Positions 17,317 to 26,996 are shown, counted from the first letter of the stretch. The stretch is DNA of 64,000 nt from JAKPUX01 sp964436305 (GCA_964436305.1 CAYTCI010000004.1:27381-91380), one strand, 5' to 3'. Numbers and translations: made by a program. The notes: generated from the sequence alone by a model not told the origin.

Positions 17317-17488
17317 AACCGGCTGCCCCCGCCTCTCCGCTCCCTTGCATGCCGAAAAATTCAGCGAAACGGAGCGTTTATCCCTCCGACCGCGTGAAGT
17401 ATGCAACATTTTCTGATTTACGGTGTTAAATCCTGAGAAGCATCGTATCCAGACACCTCGTTGTTTCATCCTTGATCCAGGAGTCTTT

Positions 17489-20400
17489 ATGAAACGTATC
17501 CTGCCAGCCCTTTGCCTGGGGCTGATCTTTCTGAGCAGCGTTGCCAGCGCGCAATATTTCGGCAAAAACAAGGTGCAATACACCAACTTTAACTGGCAGT
17601 ATGTACAGTCCGAGCACTTTAACGTCTACTTCACCGAGGGCGGCGACAAGATCGCCACCTTTGTCCTGGAAACCGCCGAAGACGCTTACCGGCAGCTCCA
17701 GCACTCCTTCCGCTATCAGCTGACGGACCGTATCAAGATCATCCTTCACAACAGTCACAACGATTTTGAGCAAACCAATGTCGATCTCTCCGAGCCGGAG
17801 GAATCGGTCGGCGGATTCACCGAATTCTTCAAGAACCGGGTGGTCATCCCCTACGACGGTGAATGGGAGGCCTTCCGCCATGTCATCCATCACGAACTGA
17901 CCCATGCGGTCATGCTGCAGATGCTCTATGGCTCGGGCGCCCAGTCGATCATCACCGGCATCACCCAGATGCAGGTGCCGCTCTGGTTCATCGAGGGACT
18001 GGCCGAATACGAAAGCCGCGGCTGGGATATTGAGAGCGACATGTTCATGCGCGACGCGACCGTCAACGGCTATGTACCCGAAATCCCCTATCTCAATGCG
18101 TTTCTCGCCTACAAGGGCGGGCAGTCGGTCTGGAATTACATGGTCGAGCGCTACGGCCAGGAAAAGGTCGGCGAAATCCTCGGCAAGGTGAAGGTCAACA
18201 AGAACTTCGACCGCGGTATGCAGCAGGCCATCGGCCTCAAGATGGAGGACCTGACCAAGCGCTGGCACCGCTATCTCAAGCGCAAATATTGGCCCGATGT
18301 CGAGAACCGCAGCGAGCCCGAGGAGATCGCCACCCGCTTGACCGACCACCGCAAGGATGGCAGCTTTGTCAACACGAGTCCGGCCCTGAGCAACCACGGC
18401 GACAAGCTCGTCTACAAATCGGACAAGAGCGACTATTTTGACCTCTATCTGATGAGCGCCATCGATGGCCGGGTGCTGAAACGCCTGGTCAAGGGCCAAC
18501 GCGCCGGCAACCTCGAGGAGCTGCAATGGCTCAAGGGACCCGGCATGAGCTGGAGCCCCGATGACAAAAAGATCGTCTTCACCGCCGGCGCCGGGGGCCG
18601 CGACGCCATCCATATCGTCAATGTGAAAAAGGGCAAGATCGAAAAAAGCATCAAGCTCGATCTCGATGGCGTCTTCAATCCCAGCTGGAGCCCCAATGGC
18701 GACGAGATCGCCTTCACCGGCCTGAAGAACGGCCAGAGCGATATCTATCTCTACAATCTGCAAAGCCGGGCCCTGCGCAATCTCACCCGGGACCCCTTCA
18801 GCGATATCGAACCGAGCTGGGCGCCGGATGGCAAGACCCTGCTCTTCTCCAGTGACCGTGGCGACCGCGCCGCCGCTACCCTGCCGGCCACTTTCAACCC
18901 CCGCGACCTCGAGATGAAGAACTATGACATCTACGAGATCACCGTCGCCGACGGCGCCGTCCGGCGCATCGTCGAGAGCGCCTTCAGCGAACGCGTGCCG
19001 GTCTTCGCTCCCGATGGCAAGACCATCGCCTTCTCCAGCGACCGCCAGGGGGTGAGCAACATCTGGCTGAAAAATCTCGAGAGCGGCGAAGAATGGCCCG
19101 TCACCAACGTCCTCACCGGCGCCTTCCAGCCCTCCTGGGGCGGCAGCGCCGACCGGCTGGTCTTCACCTCCTTCTATTTCGCCGGTTATGACCTCTACCT
19201 GCTCAAGAATCCCCTGGATATCAAGCCCGGCAGCATCACCGTGCCGGAGACCAAGTTCGTCGAGCAGAAGCGCAAGGGCATACGCGAAACCTTCGATGAG
19301 GAGGAATCCCTGGCGATGAAACCGGGGCTCTCCCCCATGCAGACCGAGGAGACCCGGCAGTACCGCGACTTTGTCTTCGACAACAAGTTCGCCGAGGGGG
19401 ATCTGGTCTCCCAGGTCAACAAGCGCAAGATCTTTCTCGACTCAACCGACTACAAGATGCCCACCGGCCAGTACAAGATCAACAAGTACAAGGTCGAGCT
19501 GACGCCCGACCTCATCTACGGCGGCGTGGGCTACAGCCAGTTCTACGGCACCCAGGGGATGACCACGATCATGCTCTCGGACGTTCTGGGCAACCATCGC
19601 CTCGATATCGGCCTGGGCCTCTATGGTGATTTCCGCAACGCCGATTACGCCCTCACCTACTATTACCTGCCGCACCAACTCGACATCGGCGCCGGCCTCT
19701 ATCACAACGCCTATTATTACTACTCCGATTATACCGGCTATGTCCGTGACCGCAACTACGGCCTGAGCCTGTTGCTGAGCAATCCCTTCAACCGTTACGA
19801 GCGGCTCAGCTACGGTGTGACCGCCATGGGCATCAACCGGACCTACATGGAGATTCCCGACGATATCACCGACCAGCTGATCAAGCTCGGTTATCTCTCG
19901 CCGCGTGACCGCTTTTTCCTGATGAACAATCTGACCTATACGCGCGACACCAGTGTCTGGGGCTACACCGGGCCGACCAACGGCACTGGCATGTCGTTCG
20001 GCGTCACCTACAGCCCGGGCCTGGGCAAGAACGGCATCGATTTCGCGACGGTCCGGCTGGATTATCGCCGTTACACGCGGCTGATGCGCAATTACACCTT
20101 TGCCACGCGTCTGGCCACCGGATTCAGCGAGGGGCGCAACAAGCAAAAATTCTTCCTCGGCGGCCTGCCCAATTGGCTCAACTATGGCTTTTTCAACGGC
20201 ATTCGCGTCGAGCACATCGAGGATATCTATTTCGCCTCCTTCGAAATGCCGATGCGCGGCGCGGACTATTACACCCTCGAGGGCAACCGTTTCGCCCTGG
20301 CCAACCTCGAATTCCGCTTCCCGCTGATCCATCAGGCGATCATCGGCTTCCCTCTGCCCATTGCCCTCGGCAACATCGGCGGCGCCCTCTTCACCGATAT

Positions 20401-20614
20401 GGGCATGGCCTGGGACAAGGGGGAATCGATCAAGCCGTTTGTCAAGGCGCCCAATGGTCTTTTCAAGACCAAGGATATGTTCGCCAGCATCGGCTTCGGG
20501 GTTCGCATGAATATCGGCTTTGCCCTGCTGCGTTACGATCTGGCCTGGCCGACCAATTTCTACAACACCTCGAAATCGCCGCAGGCCCTTTGGTCGCTCG
20601 GCGCCGATTTTTAG
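17489..20614 (+). CDS. outer-membrane fusion: gluzincin-type metalloprotease + TolB-like propeller + BamA-like barrel (copy 1)
   Basis: A 1041-residue exported protein (signal peptide ending SVASAQ, AGGAG 6-10 bases before ATG 17489). Domain order: a peptidase-MA-like zinc domain (residues about 20-290) with HELTH at 135-139 and the downstream Glu in WFIEGLAEY (E173); then WD40/PD40 TolB-type repeats (PALSNHGDKLVYKSDKSD, SWSPDDKKIVFTAG, SWSPNGDEIAFTG, SWAPDGKTLLFSSD, VFAPDGKTIAFSSD); then a roughly 400-residue C-terminal surface-antigen barrel ending in YDLAWPTNF...LGADF. It shares the N-terminal motif YFGKNKV.Y..F.W with the paralog at 43370-46291. Unlike that copy, the barrel has no clear RG[FWY] motif. 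Likely an outer-membrane protein with periplasmic protease and propeller, perhaps for protein quality control or export. The role is inference. Confidence 0.85.
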   Translation: MKRILPALCLGLIFLSSVASAQYFGKNKVQYTNFNWQYVQSEHFNVYFTEGGDKIATFVLETAEDAYRQLQHSFRYQLTDRIKIILHNSHNDFEQTNVDLSEPEESVGGFTEFFKNRVVIPYDGEWEAFRHVIHHELTHAVMLQMLYGSGAQSIITGITQMQVPLWFIEGLAEYESRGWDIESDMFMRDATVNGYVPEIPYLNAFLAYKGGQSVWNYMVERYGQEKVGEILGKVKVNKNFDRGMQQAIGLKMEDLTKRWHRYLKRKYWPDVENRSEPEEIATRLTDHRKDGSFVNTSPALSNHGDKLVYKSDKSDYFDLYLMSAIDGRVLKRLVKGQRAGNLEELQWLKGPGMSWSPDDKKIVFTAGAGGRDAIHIVNVKKGKIEKSIKLDLDGVFNPSWSPNGDEIAFTGLKNGQSDIYLYNLQSRALRNLTRDPFSDIEPSWAPDGKTLLFSSDRGDRAAATLPATFNPRDLEMKNYDIYEITVADGAVRRIVESAFSERVPVFAPDGKTIAFSSDRQGVSNIWLKNLESGEEWPVTNVLTGAFQPSWGGSADRLVFTSFYFAGYDLYLLKNPLDIKPGSITVPETKFVEQKRKGIRETFDEEESLAMKPGLSPMQTEETRQYRDFVFDNKFAEGDLVSQVNKRKIFLDSTDYKMPTGQYKINKYKVELTPDLIYGGVGYSQFYGTQGMTTIMLSDVLGNHRLDIGLGLYGDFRNADYALTYYYLPHQLDIGAGLYHNAYYYYSDYTGYVRDRNYGLSLLLSNPFNRYERLSYGVTAMGINRTYMEIPDDITDQLIKLGYLSPRDRFFLMNNLTYTRDTSVWGYTGPTNGTGMSFGVTYSPGLGKNGIDFATVRLDYRRYTRLMRNYTFATRLATGFSEGRNKQKFFLGGLPNWLNYGFFNGIRVEHIEDIYFASFEMPMRGADYYTLEGNRFALANLEFRFPLIHQAIIGFPLPIALGNIGGALFTDMGMAWDKGESIKPFVKAPNGLFKTKDMFASIGFGVRMNIGFALLRYDLAWPTNFYNTSKSPQALWSLGADF

Positions 20615-20627
20615 GATGGAGCCGAGC

Positions 20628-22469
20628 GTGCCACTGGAACCCTTTCGTGACCGGCTCGACAAGGCCATCCTGGTGTGTGATGGCGCCATGGGGACCATGC
20701 TCTACCGGCGGGGCATCTCGATCAGCCGCTGTTTCGAGGAGCTGAATCTCACCACGCCCGAGCTGGTACTCGATCTGCATCGGGCCTATGCGGCGGCGCG
20801 GGCGGATCTGCTCGAAACCAACACCTACGGCGCCAACCGGCTCAAGCTCAAGGCCTACGGTCTCGAGGAGCAGACGGCGGCCATCAATCGTCGCGGCGTG
20901 GAGCTGGCGCGTCAGGCTGCCGGCGATGGGCTCTATGTGGCGGGCTCGATCGGGCCGAGCGGGGTCAAGGGGCCCCGGCTCGGCACCCGCAGCAGCACGG
21001 AACTGCAGGCGCTCTTTGCCGAACAGGCGGAGGCGCTGACCGGCGCCGGCGTCGACCTCTTCATCCTCGAGACCTTTCAGGATCTCGAGGAGATCGTACT
21101 GGCGGTGCGGGCGGTGCGCGCGATCAGCGCCCTGCCGGTGATCGCACAGATGACCTATGATGAGGAGGGCAAGACCACCCTCGGCGTTGAGCCCGAGACC
21201 GTGGTCGAGCGTCTGCTCGCCGAGGGGGCCGATGTGATCGGTGCCAATTGTTCGGTGGGGCCGCAGGCGATGCTTGAGGTCATCCGCCGCCTGGCGCGGG
21301 CGGGAGCGCCTTTCATCTCCGCGCAGCCGAATGCCGGCCTGCCGCGGCTCTTCGAGGGCCGGCTGCTTTACATGTCCACCCCCGAGTATCATGCTGAATT
21401 CGCCCGCCGGTTCATCACCGCCGGGGCCCATATCGTCGGCGGCTGCTGCGGGACGACCCCCGAGCACATCCGGGCCATCGCCGGAGCGGTGCGCGCCCTG
21501 CAGCCGCGCCGCGAGGCGGCCGCGGTGGCGGTCAGGGCGGAACGAGAGATCACCGTGCAGCCGGTGCCACGCCCCGAGAAATCAGCCCTGGCGGCGCGAC
21601 TCGGCCGCAAGTTCGTCGTCTCCGTCGAGGTCCTCAGTCCGCGCGGCACCGATGTCAGCGCGGTGCTGGCCGGAGTGCGCAAGCTCTCCGGCTTCGGCAT
21701 CGACGCGGTCAACATCCCGGACGGTCCGCGCGCCTCTTCACGGATGGCCCCGAGCGCCCTGGCGCAGCTGATCGAACGCTCCCTCCCGATCGAGACCATC
21801 CTGCATTACTGCTGCCGCGACCGCAATCTGCTCGGCATGCAATCCGACCTGCTGGGACACCATGCCCTCGGACTGCGCAATATCCTCATCATCACCGGGG
21901 ATCCGCCCAAGCTCGGCGACTATCCCACCGCGACCGCGGTCTTTGACGTCGATTCGATCGGGCTGACGCGGATGGTGCACGGCCTCAATCAGGGCTTCGA
22001 TCTCGCCGGCAATCCGATCGGTGCGCCAACCGCCTGGCACATCGGTGTGGGGGCCAATTCCGGAGCGCTGGACCTCGATCTGGAGGTGGCCCGGCTCGAA
22101 CAGAAAGCGGCCGCCGGCGCCGAATACATCCTCACCCAGCCGGTCTTCGATCCACAGCAGCTGGAAGCCTTTTTCCGGCGGATCGAATCGCTCCGCCTCC
22201 CGGTCCTGGCCGGCGTCATGCCGCTGGTCAGCTACCGTACGGTTGAGTACCTCAACAACGAGGTCCCGGGCGTGGTCGTGCCCGAGGCAATCGCCCGCCG
22301 CTTCGCAGCGGCCAGCGACAGCACGGCAGCCAAAAAGACCGGCATCGAGATCGCCCAGACCGGCATCCGGGAACTGCGCCAGTTCAGCCAGGTCAAGGGG
22401 CTCTACCTGATGCCGCCCTTCACCAAAGACAAGTACGATATCGCCATTGAAATTTTACAGGTGCTATAA
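20628..22469 (+). CDS. bifunctional homocysteine S-methyltransferase / 5,10-methylenetetrahydrofolate reductase
   Basis: A 613-residue fusion. The N-terminal half is the zinc-dependent homocysteine methyltransferase domain (LVCDGAMGTMLYRRG, ETNTYGANRLKL, GANCSVGP with the first zinc Cys, GGCCGTTPEHI with the Cys pair). The C-terminal half is the FAD-dependent MTHFR barrel (VSVEVLSPRGTDVS, HYCCRDRN, NILIITGDPPK, YILTQPVFD). The same fusion is known as YitJ in Firmicutes. It channels one-carbon units to methionine, the methyl donor being methyl-THF or S-methylmethionine. The start chosen is GTG 20628, six bases after GGAG; ATG 20616 has no ribosome site but overlaps the previous gene's end by almost nothing and cannot be excluded. 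The upstream barrel gene stops 13 bases before. Confidence 0.92.
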   Translation: MPLEPFRDRLDKAILVCDGAMGTMLYRRGISISRCFEELNLTTPELVLDLHRAYAAARADLLETNTYGANRLKLKAYGLEEQTAAINRRGVELARQAAGDGLYVAGSIGPSGVKGPRLGTRSSTELQALFAEQAEALTGAGVDLFILETFQDLEEIVLAVRAVRAISALPVIAQMTYDEEGKTTLGVEPETVVERLLAEGADVIGANCSVGPQAMLEVIRRLARAGAPFISAQPNAGLPRLFEGRLLYMSTPEYHAEFARRFITAGAHIVGGCCGTTPEHIRAIAGAVRALQPRREAAAVAVRAEREITVQPVPRPEKSALAARLGRKFVVSVEVLSPRGTDVSAVLAGVRKLSGFGIDAVNIPDGPRASSRMAPSALAQLIERSLPIETILHYCCRDRNLLGMQSDLLGHHALGLRNILIITGDPPKLGDYPTATAVFDVDSIGLTRMVHGLNQGFDLAGNPIGAPTAWHIGVGANSGALDLDLEVARLEQKAAAGAEYILTQPVFDPQQLEAFFRRIESLRLPVLAGVMPLVSYRTVEYLNNEVPGVVVPEAIARRFAAASDSTAAKKTGIEIAQTGIRELRQFSQVKGLYLMPPFTKDKYDIAIEILQVL

Positions 22470-22481
22470 CAGGATCACGCC

Positions 22482-23741
22482 ATGAAACGAAACCCGATTT
22501 GCCTGCTGGCCCTGCTTCTTGCCACCCTGACCCCGGTTTTCGCCCAGAACCGGCCGGGGCCGCGCGGCCGGGATGCCATGGGGCCCGATATCTTTCAGAT
22601 CCGCTTTTTCTGCTCGACCCGCCCGGAACAGCGCCCCATGGGCAGCGTCGATGCCTATATCCGCATCGCCAACGATGCCCTCTCCTTTCTCAAACAGGAC
22701 TCGAGTTCCTGGCAAGCCCGCTATGATCTCGAGCTGATGATCTACGGCGGCAGCCGTGAGCTGGCCGCCTACAAGATCCTGCGCGACACGGTCACGGTCA
22801 GCCGCTTCGAGCTTACCAATTCGCGCATCAATCCTCGCACCCATGCCATGCACTTTAATCTCAAGCCCGGCGACTATACCTGGCGGCTCAAACTCCTCAA
22901 TGCCGAGCAGCTGCCGCTGATCGAGCGTGAGGATCGCCTCAAGGTCCCCGATTTTGGCCTGGACCAGCTGCAGATCAGCGATATTTTGCTGGCCGACAGC
23001 CTGGATTGCTCGGCGGGGCTCTACGCCCTCAATTTGCGCGGTGTTTTCAGCCGCAACAGCGGCGCCGTCGGTGTCATTTATGAGCTCTACCCCCCCGCCG
23101 GCGCCGACTCGGTGCGGACGCAGCTCACCCTGAGCGACCTCTCCGGCCGCAAGATGATGGAACAGCGTGAGAGCCGGCCGGCCGAGCCGGTGCTCCACGG
23201 CTGCATCGACCTGGGCAAGGAGATCACCAAGCCGGGCGAGTATCTCCTGCAGATCCGCGCCAGTGCGGGTTCGCGTTCGCTGCAGACCTCGCAGCGTCTC
23301 TTCCTGCTCTGGGGGCATGCCGCCGGCCCTGGCCTCAGCAACGAGGCGGCCGTCGAACAGCTCGCCCTGATCGCCAAGGGCAGCACCATTCGGGAGATCC
23401 TGCGGGCGCAAGGGGAGGAACGCGAAAAGCTGGTCGATGCCTTTTGGGCGCAACGGGACCCGACGCCGGGCACACCGGAGAACGAATTGAAGGACGAGTT
23501 CTACCTGCGCCTCGATTTTGCCAATCAGCAGTTCGGCGAGCCGGTGAGCGGCCGGCCGGGGTGGCGTACCGATCGCGGCCGGGTCTTCATCCAGAACGGC
23601 ACTCCGGACCAGATCGAGAAGCAGGGCGGCGAGATGGGCATGGCCTCCGCGGAAATCTGGAGCTACAATCGCCTCAACCGCCGCTATCTCTTCGTCGATC
23701 GCATGAACAATGGCGAATTCCGCCTGCTAAAAACCGAGTGA
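22482..23741 (+). CDS. exported GWxTD-domain protein
   Basis: A 419-residue protein with a signal peptide (LLALLLATLTPVFAQ). The C-terminal GWxTD domain is marked by FWAQRDPTPGTPENE followed by PGWRTDRGRVFIQNGTPDQIE and a terminal LFVDRMNNGEFRL strand. Proteins of this family occur widely in Acidobacteria and FCB-type phyla and have no known function. It begins 12 bases after the methyltransferase/MTHFR stop, so it is cotranscribed. No catalytic residues are evident. Confidence 0.85.
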   Translation: MKRNPICLLALLLATLTPVFAQNRPGPRGRDAMGPDIFQIRFFCSTRPEQRPMGSVDAYIRIANDALSFLKQDSSSWQARYDLELMIYGGSRELAAYKILRDTVTVSRFELTNSRINPRTHAMHFNLKPGDYTWRLKLLNAEQLPLIEREDRLKVPDFGLDQLQISDILLADSLDCSAGLYALNLRGVFSRNSGAVGVIYELYPPAGADSVRTQLTLSDLSGRKMMEQRESRPAEPVLHGCIDLGKEITKPGEYLLQIRASAGSRSLQTSQRLFLLWGHAAGPGLSNEAAVEQLALIAKGSTIREILRAQGEEREKLVDAFWAQRDPTPGTPENELKDEFYLRLDFANQQFGEPVSGRPGWRTDRGRVFIQNGTPDQIEKQGGEMGMASAEIWSYNRLNRRYLFVDRMNNGEFRLLKTE

Positions 23742-23756
23742 ACGGCCATAATTCTC

Positions 23757-23786
23757 TTGATAAATTCGACCGCTTTTTTGTATATT
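23757..23786 (+). promoter_or_regulatory. sigma70-type promoter
   Basis: TTGATA (23757-23762), 18-base spacer, TATATT (23781-23786). The predicted start near 23793 gives a 35-base leader with AAAGGAG ahead of ATG 23828. Confidence 0.6.
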
Positions 23787-23827
23787 GGGACGTGTTCATT
23801 CCGTAATCCTAAAGGAGCCCTGAGGCG

Positions 23828-24451
23828 ATGAAAGTGTGGCAGCGCAGTAAAAACCGGGAATTCGGCAAGACTCAGCTCATCTGGCGGCATCGCGCGGCCG
23901 GCCGGTTTGCCGGCAAGATCTTCAGTTGGCTCCTCAGCGGATTCGTCCTCGGTCTGCTCGGCGCTGTGTTCCTCAATGGCCTGGGGATGGAAGCCCACAC
24001 AGCCCAGTACGCCGGTCGCGTCGTCTTCTTCGCCGTCTTCGTCGTGGGGTGCATCAGCGCCTGGTTCCGTAATCTCGTCTACGGCTTGCACTACCGCATC
24101 ACCCCGCAGGCCCTGCTCTTTGTCCAGCCGCTCTGCGGGATCGAGGCCCTGCGCAGCGGCGGCGAGCAACTCCTCCGCGGCGACCGCGTCGAATTCATCC
24201 CGTGGGAAGAGATCAAGTCTGCCGATGAGACGGAGGGAGCACTGACCCTGACCCTCAAGGACGGCTACCAGATCAGCGTCGGCGTGACGCCGGTCAACGC
24301 CCTGTGGACACCAACCGCCGATGGCGGCATGGAAAAGCGCATCCCCCTGGGGGGCGCGGGCAAACAGAATGGGCCGCTGGATAAAGAGGCCCTCAAACTG
24401 ATCCTGCAAAAGATCCGCGAGATCAAGAAATCGGCCGCAGCCAGGGCCTGA
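23828..24451 (+). CDS. small two-helix membrane protein, PH-like domain suspected
   Basis: A 207-residue protein with two close transmembrane helices (IFSWLLSGFVLGLLGAVFL and YAGRVVFFAVFVVGCISAW, residues about 30-85). A C-terminal beta-rich part (FIPWEEIKSADETEGALTLTLKDGYQISV) is reminiscent of bacterial PH (bPH) domains. The start ATG 23828 has AAAGGAGCCC upstream. Function unknown; the family name is tentative. It forms a short run with the SWIM-domain and DUF4412 genes, though 85 bases separate it from the former. Confidence 0.65.
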   Translation: MKVWQRSKNREFGKTQLIWRHRAAGRFAGKIFSWLLSGFVLGLLGAVFLNGLGMEAHTAQYAGRVVFFAVFVVGCISAWFRNLVYGLHYRITPQALLFVQPLCGIEALRSGGEQLLRGDRVEFIPWEEIKSADETEGALTLTLKDGYQISVGVTPVNALWTPTADGGMEKRIPLGGAGKQNGPLDKEALKLILQKIREIKKSAAARA

Positions 24452-24536
24452 TGGCCCTCTCCCTCTCGCCGCACCCGGTCGGCCGGTACGGCGATGAGGC
24501 TCGCAACCTGTTCCGGCAAACCGAAGGGAATCAGCC

Positions 24537-25334
24537 ATGCCCTCTCGCATAACCCCGCTCGATGTCTCGGCCTACGCGACGCCCGATGTCTACCGCATGG
24601 GCGAACAGATCTATGAAAATGGATGGGTGCGGCACCGGTTCCAGACCAATTACGGCCTTTCGGCGACGGTACGCAGCAAGGGGCATTACCGGGTCGAGAT
24701 GATCATCGATGGCGAGCAGTTCTTCGGGCGCTGCACCTGTCCTGTCGGCAGCAGCCGCTGCGAGCACCAGGTGGCGCTGCTGCTGACCTGGCTCTACGAG
24801 TCGCCGACCTTCACCAGTTACCAGGAGCTGCGCCGGGCGATCCGGACCAAGGAGAAGAATGCCCTCGTCGACATCCTGGTCAACCTGATCGAGGTCTTCC
24901 CCGACCTCAGTTCCTTTTTCATCCGGCCTGCCGGCCGTGACGAAGCCGCCGCTATCCAGGAAGAGGTGGCGACCATCTTCGATTTTCCGCAAGCACAAAA
25001 GATCGATCCCCAACAGATCGTCGAGGCCTGCCAGGTGCTCTTCGTGCGCGCAAAATCCCTGCATAATGAGGGCAAGAACAGTCATGCCCGTCTGATCTAC
25101 TTTGAGATCCTCAACCGCTCGCTGGCGCTGATCGACCGTTTGCAGACCAGCAAGCCGTTCCGCGAGAATTTCATCGCCGAAATCGCTGATGATTATGAAG
25201 ACCTCACCACCAGCGATCCCGACTTTGCCGCCAGCCGGCCGGCCATCGCGGCCGAAGTGGAGCAGATCCTCGCCCACGAATCGGCCGAGACGGAAGGCGT
25301 CTTTCTCGAGCTGCTGAAGCAAAAGCTGGCGTAA
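24537..25334 (+). CDS. SWIM zinc-finger domain protein
   Basis: A 265-residue protein. Residues about 55-85 carry the SWIM zinc motif in CTCPVGSSRCEHQVALLL (CxC...CxH), preceded by strands VRSKGHYRVEMIIDG. The rest is helical with no further motif. SWIM domains bind DNA or partner proteins and occur in nuclease- and ATPase-linked systems. No helicase is next to it, so the partner is unknown. The start is ATG 24537 with a weak site (AAGGGAATC). Confidence 0.85.
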   Translation: MPSRITPLDVSAYATPDVYRMGEQIYENGWVRHRFQTNYGLSATVRSKGHYRVEMIIDGEQFFGRCTCPVGSSRCEHQVALLLTWLYESPTFTSYQELRRAIRTKEKNALVDILVNLIEVFPDLSSFFIRPAGRDEAAAIQEEVATIFDFPQAQKIDPQQIVEACQVLFVRAKSLHNEGKNSHARLIYFEILNRSLALIDRLQTSKPFRENFIAEIADDYEDLTTSDPDFAASRPAIAAEVEQILAHESAETEGVFLELLKQKLA

Positions 25335-25392
25335 ACTCCGCTTCTCCCCCCAACATTCTGGTTCCCTATCCCTTCCCCGACAGGAGGCTGTA

Positions 25393-26112
25393 ATGAAGTA
25401 CCGGCTCCATATCATCCATTTTGCCTTGTTTTTCCTGGCACTCGTACAAGTGGCGCAGGCGGATATTTATCTCAAGGAATCCGAGCACGCGGATGCCATC
25501 GCCGTCATGGGGCAAACCCATCCGGCGCGGGATGTGACCAAGACGACCTGGATGACACTTGACAAGGTGCGCCGCGATGAACCCGGAACCTCGGTCATTC
25601 TGCGCCTGGACAAGGGTTTGCTCTATATCCTGCAGCATGCGCAGCAGACCTATATGGAGATTCCGCTCAATTTCGCCGCCGCCACCGAGCAGCCCGCGGG
25701 AGACCTGGGGATCAAGCTGAAGGTGACGCCCACCGGTGAGAAGAAAAAGATCGGCAACTGGAACTGCAGCAAGTATATCCTCAAGCTCGAGATGGGAGGC
25801 ATGGGTTTTGCCAGTACCAGCGAGATCTGGGCGACCGAAGAGATCAAGATCGATCCCGCCCTCTACGCCAAGTTCGCCGGCGCCATGATGGCCGCCAACC
25901 CCATGCTCGCCTCCGGCCTGCACGCCATGATCGAGGAGATGCAAAAGATCAAGGGCGTCCACGTCCTCGATCAGACCAGCATCCAGATGATGGGCCAGAC
26001 GGTTACCACCTCCACCACCCTGATCGAATTCAGGCAGGGCAAGGCACCCGACGGGATTTTCGAGCTGCCGGCGGGCTACAAGAAGCAGTCGATGATGGGT
26101 GACATCAATTGA
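25393..26112 (+). CDS. exported DUF4412-type protein
   Basis: A 239-residue secreted or lipid-facing periplasmic protein (signal peptide HIIHFALFFLALVQVAQA). It matches the DUF4412 pattern: a repetitive beta-rich core that includes RLDKGLLYILQHAQQTYMEI and the mid-region GNWNCSKYILKLEMGG, then GIFELPAGYKKQSM. The function of the family is unknown. The start has CAGGAGG at normal spacing. Its stop overlaps the dapF start codon (TTGA), so the two are coupled. Confidence 0.75.
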   Translation: MKYRLHIIHFALFFLALVQVAQADIYLKESEHADAIAVMGQTHPARDVTKTTWMTLDKVRRDEPGTSVILRLDKGLLYILQHAQQTYMEIPLNFAAATEQPAGDLGIKLKVTPTGEKKKIGNWNCSKYILKLEMGGMGFASTSEIWATEEIKIDPALYAKFAGAMMAANPMLASGLHAMIEEMQKIKGVHVLDQTSIQMMGQTVTTSTTLIEFRQGKAPDGIFELPAGYKKQSMMGDIN

Positions 26113-26912
26113 AGCTGCATTTCATCAAAATATCAGCGACCGGCAACGATTTCATCCTCATCGACAACCGTGCCGGGCAGTGGTCCGCCGAGCGGGATGC
26201 GGCGCTCTTCAGCCGTCTTTGCCGCCACCATGAGAGCATCGGCGCCGACGGCGTCATTCTGCTCGAGCCCTCCGCGCGCGCTGATTTTCGGTACGTTCAC
26301 ATCAATGCGGACGGCAGCATCGCCGGGATGTGCGGCAACGGCAGCCGTGCCATCGCCTGGTTTGCCCGGCGCCTGGGTCTGGGCGATGCAGAGTTCTCCT
26401 TCGAAATCTGCGGCCGCCTTTACCAGGCCCGGGTGGAGGGTGGGCAGGTGACCACCCGCATGATCCCGCCGGGTACCATCGACCTCGACCGCGACGCCGC
26501 CACAGAGCGGGGATGGCGGCCGGGCGGATTCATCGATACCGGCGTGCCGCATTATGTCATACTGGTCCCGGAGGTCCGCCAGGTGGAGATCGCCAGCGAG
26601 GGGCCCTTTTTCCGTTACCACCCCCTCTTTCCCGCGGGCGCCAACGCCGACTTTGTCGAGATCGTCGATGCCCATCATCTCCGGGTGCGCACCTGGGAAC
26701 GCGGGGTCGAAGGCGAGACCCTGGCCTGCGGCACCGGCGCCATGGCCTCCACCCTGGTCTGCTACCGCCGCGGCCTGGTCGCGGCGCCAGTGCAGCTCGA
26801 TTTTCCCGGCGGCCGTCTGACCATCGATTTCAATCCGGAGCTCTCCGCCATCACCCTCACCGGAGCGGTCGATCCGGTCTATGAGGGCGATCTCTTCGCA
26901 GAACATGCCTGA
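26109..26912 (+). CDS. dapF: diaminopimelate epimerase
   Basis: A 267-residue epimerase of the DAP/lysine and peptidoglycan pathway (LL-DAP to meso-DAP). Motifs: SATGNDFILIDN at the N-terminus, ADGSIAGMCGNGSRAIAWF containing catalytic Cys1, and ETLACGTGAMAS containing catalytic Cys2. The start is TTG 26109, overlapping the previous stop by TTGA. It implies meso-DAP peptidoglycan, in keeping with the L,D-transpeptidases nearby. Confidence 0.93.
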   Translation: MKLHFIKISATGNDFILIDNRAGQWSAERDAALFSRLCRHHESIGADGVILLEPSARADFRYVHINADGSIAGMCGNGSRAIAWFARRLGLGDAEFSFEICGRLYQARVEGGQVTTRMIPPGTIDLDRDAATERGWRPGGFIDTGVPHYVILVPEVRQVEIASEGPFFRYHPLFPAGANADFVEIVDAHHLRVRTWERGVEGETLACGTGAMASTLVCYRRGLVAAPVQLDFPGGRLTIDFNPELSAITLTGAVDPVYEGDLFAEHA

Positions 26913-26940
26913 CGGCTTGCGCCCGCCATTCTCTCCTGCA

Positions 26941-26978
26941 AAAAAAAGCCCGGTTCTGATCAGAACCGGGCTTTTTTT
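26941..26978. terminator. bidirectional intrinsic terminator
   Basis: A perfect 19+19 base inverted repeat: A7-GCCCGGTTCTGA / TCAGAACCGGGC-T7 (26941-26959, 26960-26978). It lies between convergent dapF and the ABC permease gene and can end transcripts from both. Confidence 0.95.
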
Positions 26979-26996
26979 ATTGCCGTATGAGGGTAT

